From Nansenia antarctica (taxonomy: Eukaryota; Chordata; Actinopteri; Argentiniformes; Microstomatidae), in the NCBI GenBank assembly GCA_963989245.1, contig OZ022353.1:27470593-27534592 (forward strand): 64,000 bases of DNA. Direction: 5' to 3'. Under the pieces are notes generated by a model. The model was given only the letters and a program-made list of their open reading frames with translations, ran no database searches and was not told where the DNA came from. Numbering within the stretch: position 1 is the first letter of the stretch; every line of letters starts with the position of its first letter. The position numbers were made by a program, and so were the translations under genes. Positions 48,701-59,913 of the stretch are shown in pieces.

Positions 48701-51700
48701 ACGTGTTTGGGTGTGTTGGTAAAATTCACTCAGAAAATCTGCTCTGGTTTCAGAGTGCTCTGGTTTCAACGTCATAGAACGCTCTGAAATCAGTTAATTT
48801 ACGAACGGTCAGTTGAAAGTCTTTACAAACTAACGGCGGACACCAACGATAACATCACCATCATTTCTTTAGCGGCCAACAATTTTGCAGCAGTTGTTCA
48901 GAATCAGAATTGCTTTTATTACATCCAATGTATGGGTACAAAAGAGTAAAATTCTTAGGCTCAGGTTCTTCAAGCATTGCAGCAGAATACAAAATCAAAA
49001 GTAATAAAAGTAAGAGTAATAATACAATTTAAAAAGTACAATAAGGTACCGTATTTTCCGCACTATAAGGCGCACCGGATTATAAGGCGCACCTTCAATG
49101 AATGGCCTATTTTAGAACTGTTTTCATATACAGGGCGCACCGGATTATAAGGCGCACCGGATTATAAGGCGCATAGAATAGAAAATACTGCAGTCAAACG
49201 TTTGACTGGGGTTGCGTTACGCCCAAGCTCCACCTACTGCATTGCGTCACCTCTCCATCGGTGTTGTGTCAACTTCCCGTTGGCCATGCTCCACCTGAGC
49301 GTTGTCACCGTTAATGTTCTACCTGCTCCACTGTCAAAAATATATATTTTTCCACCTCAAGTATCAGCCGTTCGTCATCCATTTTTGCAACAAGCGTCAA
49401 GGACCTGCGGTGATTCACAGCTGACTCGCGTGAATAGCAATTCGCAATAGCTGCGACCACGAGATATAGAGTAGTTAGCTACAAGCATTTTCAATCTGGT
49501 ATTATCTCTATTAGTGGATTAACCGCTGTGGTGATTTAACAGCTGATAAAAATACATCAAGTAGACTACAAACAGAGCAAAACAATAAAACAACACCAGA
49601 AAACAACCAATAGGCTATACAATTATAACCAACAACCAATATGTGACAGCTCCTGGTGAAATGTGCAACGTAATTTTTCAGTTTTGTGACTCTGAACGCA
49701 GCCACAGCTACGAACGCTGCTAACAAAACACATCGCTACGAAGGTCCAAACTGTATTTTAATAACATGACAACATGCTGGGAGAACATCGACATGCTAAA
49801 AACACATAACTACACATAACAAGATGAACACACAGTTATTGCTTTTGAACACGAGCTAAAACGAAAGTATGTTTACAAGTCAACCTCCCTTACCGGTAGC
49901 CTCCGGCAAACGAGAATAATGAATCCAATACACAAATTATAAGTGTTTAGTGATCGTTAAACTGTTGTGGGTACTTTAAAACTTCAAGTTGAAAGCACCA
50001 AGAAGGACCGCCTCGAAATTCATCGATGTTCATGTCCCGTGCTCGCGCTGTTGCCTTCATTCGAATAGTGACTGTAGAGACGCTTCTACTTGCGGCTCTC
50101 TGTTCAACAACCCACTGTTGGAGTGTGTCCTCTAACTGTGTCTAACTGTGGCCATCTCGCTTTGTTCCCTCGGAAACTCTGTTTAGTCTTCTTTACTTGG
50201 GGTCTTTATACACACAAGTGGTGTGGGACTGTGAGTAAGCACAGTACCGGTGTTTACTGATTACCGTAATGCTGCAAGCGGTGCGGCTTTGTAGTTTACC
50301 AGTCGTACTGAAACATTTTGACAGAGCGCCTTTGAGCGCCGTGTACAACCAGTATGGATCAACCAATTAACAAATTGATCCATATATAAGGCGCTCCGGG
50401 TTATAAGGCGCACTGTCGGTTTTTTGGAAAATTAAAGGCTTTTAAGTGCAGAAAATAGGGTAATAAAGTGATGGTAGTTGTCCTACAGCGGGACCAGTCG
50501 TACTGCAGTAGAACAGTAGGGACCAGTCGTACTGCAGTAGAACAGTAGGGACCAGTCGTACTGCAGTAGAACAGTAGGGACCAGTCGTACTGCAGTAGAA
50601 CAGTAGGGACCAGTCGTACTGCAGTAGAACAGTAGGGACCAGTCGTACTGCAGTAGAACAGAAGTGCAAAATGCTGTGCAGGTCACAATGAGATGAAATG
50701 CAATATCATATAATATGCAATATAGGTACATCATATACAGAATATCTGTATATGATACAGATAGTAGTGTTTCCGCTGCTTTGGGGGTGTGGCATGGACC
50801 GTGGCATGGACCCTCCCCCAGTCCGCCCTGAGATTGGGAGGTCGTGATTTCAATCCCCGGCCGAGTCATGCCAAAGACTATAAACATGGTACCCGATACC
50901 TCCCTGCTTGGCACTCAGCATTAAGGGTTGGACTGGGGGTAAGACCCTGCGACATACCAGCGTCATGTCCAGGGGGTGTACTTTTACATCAAGACGCTTT
51001 ACGCTACGGAAACAGGAGATTGGCTCCTGCCCTATGGGCCATTAGGCTCGAGAGCCATCGCTACTTATGTGGTCTTAACTACATGTCCACTTTCTCACCT
51101 GGTTCTTGCTCTATCTGTGTCTATCAGGACTCCATCCTGCTCTCTCTCCTTCTCTCCCTCTCTATCCTCCTCTCTCGTCAACCAAAAGGCAAACATAACA
51201 ACCAGAGTATTTATAATCTAATAAGAGGTATACATTTATCCATATCAATTCATAACATCATTCGAATTGAACATTGGGTTGCTGTGGGCAATGCAGTTAG
51301 ATAATGTAATTTTGACCTTACTCATTTTCCAATGAGTGAGGGTTTGTTCCAATGCTTCAATCCACTGTCCATGTACTGTAAATATACCATTATGGTATTA
51401 CCATAAAGCCCAATTCTAGTTAAATAAGAAGGATTGTATATCTACTTTAAGTAAAATAATAAAGTGCATCCAGTTAGCTCTTTAGCTGCCAAGTGTGCGA
51501 GCAGAGTAGCTCATCTAATCACTATAATCAGACACTTTCTAGTCACAATAGTAACGACCAATTTTAACCAACTTTCTGAATGTCAGAACACTCAGCAATT
51601 ATATTTGCTAACGTTTCAACTTGCTTACTTTCATCTGCAGACATTTCACCCTGCAAAAACTCTCGCTCGCGCACACTCACACACACGCTGGCACAGCGGT

Positions 51701-54700
51701 TGAGTGCATAAATGAACATACTTTTCAGATGGTTGACATTTCATCCCTTTTTTGACTGGTCTTATGCAATACACTAATCACATTTTTTGAGATGCACCTG
51801 TACCTTAATGCTATTTAAGTGAGAGAAACTATCTATCATTTATTTAGGGCCATATTTATCTAGCCTACATCGTGATTTTTATTTTCTTCCAGATTAACGT
51901 TAGCTAGCCACTGCCCAATAGTAATGTTATATGGTGATCTATCAAACATAGCACAACCCAATTCCCCAAATAGCGTGCAAGTTCACATTGACATTGTTTG
52001 CTAACATTAGCTAGCTAGCACTTAACCGATGTCGGATAGCTAGGCTAGTACAGCGAGTGGCATCAAAGGCGTTAGCTCACGCTAGCTATCTAGGCTAATG
52101 TTAGCTAGCTGACTAACGTACGAAATGAAAATTCATACACCAATCAAAATGTTCAGACTTTTATTTTGAAAAACGGAAATACATTTCAACGTTGTTGTAA
52201 ATCACATCACACACTTGGTAGTCAAGCCAAAATATTGCAATGCAATGGACTCGGTGAGTAATCCCCACGGCTACCTAATTAACTACAACACTACTTTACA
52301 TTGTTAGCAGGCTCACAAAACAAGCTGTGTTAGTTGACTAGCGAGTGTGTCATTCATTTTCAACACTGAAATGTATTTACATTTTTCTAAATAAAAATCT
52401 GAACATTAAGTCAGCTGCTGGCTTGTTACCCTTTTCACCAGCAGATGTCACATGATACTGTGATCCCATCAGTTTCCAGTTAAATCTGCCTTGTTGTTCA
52501 GAGAATGGGGGGGTATTCCACTTACGTTGGATTAGTATATTCGCGATTAAAAGGAAAGCCTTGTTCAGGCAAATCCTGATTGGGATTCAAGCCTCAAGTG
52601 ATTCCTCGAATGAGAATCAGCCTTGTGTCGTCAGTGTTCACACAAGACCGGTTTGGAGATTCTCGATTTGGGCACGTGCTTGCAGGCAGAAGGAGCCAAG
52701 AAGAGCCGATTGTCGAAAAGAAGATACTAGACTAGAATGTGCAGTGCTACTACTTATTGATCTTTATGAAGACGGAAAATGAGATGTAAAATAGTGCAAT
52801 ACTGCCGCAATTAACAAGGCGAGGGAAATGGTTTGGCAAGAAATTGCTCACCGATTAAATCCGTAGGTCATACTAGCCCCTACTTATTGTTTTATGTTCA
52901 TGTTTTAATAAATGAATATTCACTACTGTGGTGATATCAGCAGCAAGCTAGATACGGTCAGATCGTCACGATTGTAACCGATGCCATGGTATCAATTCGT
53001 TGTTTTAAGACGGTGGTTCAAATCCCTCTTCTGACACACTTTTTACTGCATTTCATTGTCTGATGCTTGTACTCTAACAATAAAGTTGAATCTAAACTAA
53101 AAATGTATGTAAGCTATAAAATGATGGTGTAGGCTACTTAACGAGAACTGACATGATTACAATGGTGTTTGAAGCCTTTCTGACTAGTAAATGATGTCCT
53201 TCTAACTGGACCCTGGATTTGGCATAGATCATTTTTTCTTATGATTACTGATGGATAGATGATTCATTTACTTTGACAAACATATATATATATATATACA
53301 GGTGCTGGTCATATAATTATAATATCATCAAAAAGTTGATTTATTTCAGTAATTCCATTCAAAAAGTGAAACTTGTATAATGTATACATTCATTCCACAT
53401 AGACTGATATATTTCAAGTGTTTATTGCTTTTAATTTGGATGATTATTACTGACAACTAATGAAAACCCCAAATTTAGTATCTCAGAAAATTAGAATATT
53501 GTGAAAAGGTTCAATATTGAAGACCCCTGGTGCCACACTCTAATCAGCTAATTAACTCAAAACACCTGCAAACGCCTTTAAATGGTCCCTCAGTCCAGTT
53601 CTGTAGGCTACACAATAGGGGTGGGCATCAATGATCGACGATCGATAATTGATCGATAAGGATCTTGGTCGATCACAAAATATTTTGATCGATAATCATA
53701 TTATTATTATTATTATTTTTATAATAATAATAATAATCATAATGGAAATTAGTTAGGCTGGCCTAACTGTCACCAGATTGCGTTCGTCTCTCACCCTTGA
53801 ACATGTTAACATGATCATCTTTCTGAACAAGAACCAGTAGGCCTGCCGCCTACAGTCTCTCGCTGGAGTTTAAATGTAAGTTAAGCTGGACGCTCTTAAG
53901 GACACTAACGTTTTCAGTCATCCTCCTATTTGTGAGTAACTGTTTTTTTACTGCTCCTATGGTGAGTTACTTATTTTCTATATTTTTATTTATGTGTAAA
54001 ATGTGTTTTTAAGTTAAACAATTTAGGCTACTCACTGCCTTGTGTAAGAGGATTGTTATCTGACTGTAGTGTCTAGTTTGAATGTGAATGAATGAATGTG
54101 TGCAATAGCAACACAAATAAAGTTTTTTCCCCAAGGAAAACATGCTTGTTATTTCTGCCCTAGTTTTTTTTTTTTTATGAAAAAAAAGCTTATTAATTGA
54201 TCGTTAATTCTTGCGATTATCGAAAAATATTTTTTTATCGTTTGCCCAGCCCTACTACACAATCATGGGGAAGACTGCTGACCTGACAGTTGTCCAAAAG
54301 ACGACCATTGACACCTTGCACAAGGAGGGCAAGACACAAAAGGTCATTGCTAAAGAGGCTGGCTGTTCACAGAGCTCTGTGTCCAAGCAAATGAATAGAG
54401 AGGCGAAGGGAAGGAAAAGATGTGGTAGAAAACAGTGTACAAGCAATAGGGATAACCGCACCCTGGAGGGGATTGTGAAACAAAGCCGATTAAAAAATGT
54501 GGGGGAGATTCACAATTGGCCTGCAGCTGGAGTCAGTGCTTCAAGAACCACCACACAGAGACGTATGCAAGACATGGGTTTCAGCTGTGGCATTCCTTGT
54601 GTCAAGCCACTCTTGAACAAGAGACAGCGTCAGAAGCGTCTCGCCTGGGCTAAAGACAAAAAGGACTGGACTGCTGCTGAGTGGTCCAAAGTTATGTTCT

Positions 54701-57700
54701 CTGATGAAAGTACATTTTGCATTTCCTTTGGAAATCAAGGTCCCAGAGTCTGGAGGAAGAGAGGAGAGGCACAGAATCCATGTTGCTTGAAGTCCAGTGT
54801 AAAGTTTCCACCGTCAGTGATGGTTTGGGGTGCCATGTCATCTGCTGGTGTTGGTCCACTGTGTTTTCTGAGGTCCAGGGTCAACGCAGCCGTCTACCAG
54901 GAAGTTTTAGAGCACTTCATGCTTCCTTCTGCTGACCAACTTTATGGAGATGCAGATTTCATTTTCCAACAGGACTTGGCACCTGCACACAGTGCCAAAG
55001 CTACCAGTACCTGGTTTAAGGACCATGGTATCCCTGTTCTTAATTGGCCAGCAAACTCGCCTGACCTTAGCCCCATAGAAAATCTATGGGGTATTGTGAA
55101 GAGGAAGATGCGATGCGCCAGACCCAACAATGCAGAAGAGCTGAAGGCCACTATCAGAGCAACCTGGGCTTCCATAACACCTGAGCAGTGCCACAGACTG
55201 ATGGACTCCATGCCACGCCGCATTGCTGCAGTAATTCAGGCAAAAGGAGCCCCAACTAAGTATTGAGTGCTGTACATGCTCATACTTTCCATGTTCATAC
55301 TTTTCAGTTGGCCAACATTTAAAAAAAACTTGTTTTGTATTGGTCTTAAGTAATATTCTAATTTTCTGAGATACTGAATTTGGGGTTTTCATTAGTTGTC
55401 AGTAATAATCATCAAAATTAAAAGCAATAAACACTTGAAATATATCAGTCTGTGTGGAATGAATGTATACATTATACAAGTTTCACTTTTTTAATGGAAT
55501 TACTGAAATAAATCAACTTTTTGATGATATTCATTAACTAATTATATGACCAGCACCTGTATATAGTCAATCGATTTGCATGAAGGCTTCGGTTTAATGT
55601 AAAAAATCAAAAAAATAATAAAATAATCAAGTATCGAACCGGCAACCTTCGGACTTCTAGCTGGCTGCCTTGATCCCTGCGCCAAACACACCATTATGAC
55701 ATTGTCGATGCAAGTTGATAGACATGATATTTTCTTACACCTTTTTATTTATCCATCCATCCATCCATCCATTCATCCATCTATATCTAGCACACTATCA
55801 AACTATCTATCTATCTAGCACACTATCAAACTATCTATAAAAATATCAATGGAGTCGATTGGAGACCCCCATCGATGTCGACACTGCTCGGGGTGAATTT
55901 AAGCACTTGACGCATGTTGAACTCCCGGTTCATTGAGTTTACTCTCGGTTCACTTCTCGGGGTGGCACCACGGTGGTTCAGGGCTCAAAATGACCGTATA
56001 CCGATGGTGGAGTTAGCCAGCATAGTCTTGTGTTTCTACCCCCTTCATAGCCGGTGTTATTCACGGGCAAACACGGTGCCCGGAGGCACCCTTTGCGGGT
56101 TAATAACTGTGGTTTCCCGTGGGTTAGGGTAAAAATTCAAACGTGTCCGGATAGGGGAGAGGACTGGGAATCTGAAACCATTTGAATGGTGTCGATACGA
56201 CACTCCTATCACGAACGGCACAGCTAGGAGTGAATTCCCGGGTATAACTTGTCTGTCCCCCCGCTGATATCCTCCAGGACGTTCTGGTGCTTGCAGCAGC
56301 GGGTGAACTCCCGGTTCATTGAATTTACGGTTAAAAGCATAATTTCTTGGGGTGTCAGCGTGGTGGTTCAGGGCTCAAAATGACCGTATACCGATGGTGA
56401 AGTTAGCAAAGTAGTATTGTGTTTGCACCACCTTCATAGCCGGTGTTATTCACGGACAAACACGGTGCCCGGAGGCACCCTTTGCGGGTTAATAACTGTG
56501 GTTTACCGTGGGTTAGGATAACAATTCAAACGTGTCCGGATAGGGGAGAGGACAGGGAATCTGAAACCATTTGAATGGTGTCGATACGACACTCCTATCA
56601 CGGTCGACACCGACATTATTTATATATAAATGGCGGCGTACAGGGATGAGGTAGAGCAATTGAGCAAGCTGTGCAAGGTTAACAACCTGCTGTTAAACAA
56701 GTCAAAGACCCAGGAATTCATCGTAGACTTCAGGAGGAAAAAGTCCGAGATCCTGCCCCTGCTCATCGACGGAGAGAGCGTGGAGATAGTCTCAAACCTC
56801 CGATTCCTGGGACACAACATGCGGGATGACCTGGCCTGGAAGGACAACACTAAAGGCACCATCAAGAGGGCACAACAGCGGCTATACACCCTGAGATGCC
56901 TCAAGAAACAACACAGCAAGAAGGAGATGCTGGTGGCCTTCTACCACGGCGCAGTGGAGAGCATCCTCACCTTCGGCATCTCCAACTGGTTCCACAGCTG
57001 CACGGCAGCGGAGAGAAGCGACCTACAGAGAGTCGTGAGAACAGCACAGAGGATCACCGGCGCCCCCCTCCCCTCTCTGGAGGAGCTGTACAAAACACGC
57101 TGTCTCAGGAGGGCCTCCAAGATCTCCAAGGACCCGACCCACCCTGGGCACGAACACTTTGTCAAGCTGCCCTCGAACAGGAGGTACAGGACCCCGGCCG
57201 CTAAGACAAACAGACTGAAGGACAGCTTCTACCACAGGGCCGTCAAGGCCCTGAACACAGAAAAGGCCTAAGTTCTGGGCCCAGGACAGTCCGGACGGAT
57301 TGTATGGCAGCTAGTGCTGAGGCACAAACATGTACATTTTCAAGCCTGCAAACTGTGACACTTTAAAATAATGTGAAAAAATACTTTGTTGTGAAATATG
57401 ACAACCCTAGTTGACTATCCGTGCAGTATAGTACAGTGGATTGTGTACATAGCCCCTATTGATGTAAACCAGCTCCTTACCTTCTTGTGATTTTATGCAT
57501 CTATGCTTTTTCTAAAAATGTGTTTCTTTTTCCTTTCCTAAACACCAGGGGAGCCTCCCCTCCTAAATTTCGTTGTTTGGTACCTGTACTGTAGCAATGA
57601 CAAATAAAGTCTATCTATCTATCTACATACAGCATATGGATGTTACGTGCCTGTTACCTGCCGCTTTCAGTTCTAGTAGTTTAGATCTCGCAACCAGGGA

Positions 57701-59873
57701 AACAACGCTGACATGTGTTAAAGAGAGCAAGACGCGAATCTACCGGCATTTGACTGCCGCTGAACTGAGGAACAGCATAGGCACAGGACATCGCCATAAT
57801 AGCGATTTTTTTTGTTATGCTTGTTGAAGAACTATTTTACCGTGCCGTGCCGTGTCGACACGGGCCGCTCAATGGAAAAGCGCCAAAGAACAGGGCTGAC
57901 CCGGGTCGACCTGGGCTGGCCCTGTAGTGGAAAAGCACCATTAAACCAGCCTGTAAACCTGGTCGCTACCAGTTTTGTTCTGAAGGATTGGTTGCATAGC
58001 AACCAAGCAGCAAATTATTTGAGCCACATTCATGGAATGGAACTCGAGCTGAAATTATCGCGAATTTGAAAAACTAGCCCGGATTTGATTTAATCGACCT
58101 TTTAGGAATACCCTCCAGATGCCGAACTGCCGACATGTTTGCTGTAATTCTATGACTTGGTAGTAGGCAGTCATCACTCAATGCTCGTCTCATTCACAGA
58201 ACAGCATGGGTTGCTTGCATTGTTTGATCGCGTCATCAAAAAAACGCCTGTATTCAGTAAACGTTCAGTCTTTTTACACATTCGGCCGAACACCGAATGT
58301 GCATTTTATGCTATTTTCGGCCAAATCATTTCGGTGGCCGAACTTTCGGTGCATCCCTAATTATAATGCATCGAACAGAATGAGGAATGGTATCAAACAC
58401 ACCTAGTGGTAGGGTATTACCAAGCTGGAAATGACTTCTACTCTAACGTTCTAGAGGGGTTTCCAGGTTGGTTCTAATTGGCCTCTAGTGAAATACTTTC
58501 TTAATAGGGGCTACTTTAAGTATTTCTGACTTTGTTTGTTTTTTCCAGCCCTAAGTTCTATACAACAACCTTATAATTATGATTCTTACCAAAACAAAGT
58601 TTGTGTCCTTAACAAAGTTCAGAAGATGAGATTATCGTTTATTGCTTGGCTGAAACAAAAATCATAAATTCAAATTCAAATCATGAATCAAAAATTATAC
58701 ATTGACCCTAGCAGTATTAAGAGATCCTTAGCCCAAGGATTCACAATGGTGTATCAATCCTTTTTAAAGGGGAACTCTATCCAATTTCCAGAAGTTCATA
58801 TGTTCCTACGTTAATAGTTATTTCTTCCCGTAACAACAGGGCAAGGAATAACATGAACTTCTGTGAATCGGGTACCCCGTCAATGATTTAGCAGGGTATA
58901 ATGAAGTAACAGTTTGTTTGTTCTCTCCAGGGCAGGGTAGAAGTCATCAGCCACTCTGCCGTCTCCTCCACCTCCTCTCCCACGGAGCCTCTAGGCCCCC
59001 CCACCCCCACCCAGTCCGAGGTCTTGGCCATCGACAGAGAGGCGGCCAACAAGGGCCTGATGGAGTGGCTGCGACAGAACCCCAACTACAACATGGAGAT
59101 GCCTACCTTTGCACCTGTGAGTTAGTTTTCCTTGTTCATAGTGATCGCTGAAAATGTTTTCGGAGGGGGTGGGGCAGTCTTAATTTTGGCAGACTATTTT
59201 ACATTTAGTCTTAGTCTTTAGACGAAGATGCACATTAGTTTTAGTCACATTTACTCTTTTGACTTTAGTTGACTTTTTCGTCAACTAAAACTAGACTAAA
59301 ACTAAGAAGGATCAAAATGACTAAATGTAAAATAGCCTGCCAAAATTAACACTGGGGTGGGGGGGCGGGGCGGGGCGTTGCGTTGCAAGTGGAGAATGTT
59401 TTCGCCATGGTAAATCATATGGTGATTATCGATAGCAGTAACCGGTAATGGACATGCAGTGCGAATCCCAAAGATCTCGTCACTCACCTGTGAAAATATC
59501 TTTGGTTCGTTATGAGACTATGGAGGGACAAATTGGACTATGGCGGGGCCTTCACAGTCGAGCTAATTAATGGGACACACTGCTTTGTTACAATGCTGCC
59601 CTCCATAGATTCAGTTTGGTCTCACTTCCAGACTGTAAACAGTGTTGTGATTTGGCCCTAGTTAGTTATGAACCGTTGTCTGATGCGGTTCCCTCTGGTC
59701 CAGTCCCCTGGTGCAGGCATGATGCACAGTTTTGTGGAACGGCCCAAACAAAGGAGGCATCGTTGTAAAGACCCCACCAAGCTGGACGTCAACAGCCTCA
59801 CTGGGGAGGAGAGGGTCCCCGTGGTTCACAAAGGCACCGGACGCAGGGTAACACTCCCCCTTCCCAGCTTAGA

Positions 59874-59913
<40 letters not shown>

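Larger units (their letters stand above)
53299..55559 (+). mobile_element. Tc1-like transposon with intact transposase
   Basis: Inverted repeats of about 210 bp (ends CAGGTGCTGGTCATATAATT; mirrored at 55559) are flanked by TA. The arms are nearly identical, which suggests youth. The transposase lies at 54265-55266; a hAT MITE (53616-54254) occupies its 5' leader. Confidence 0.95.
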
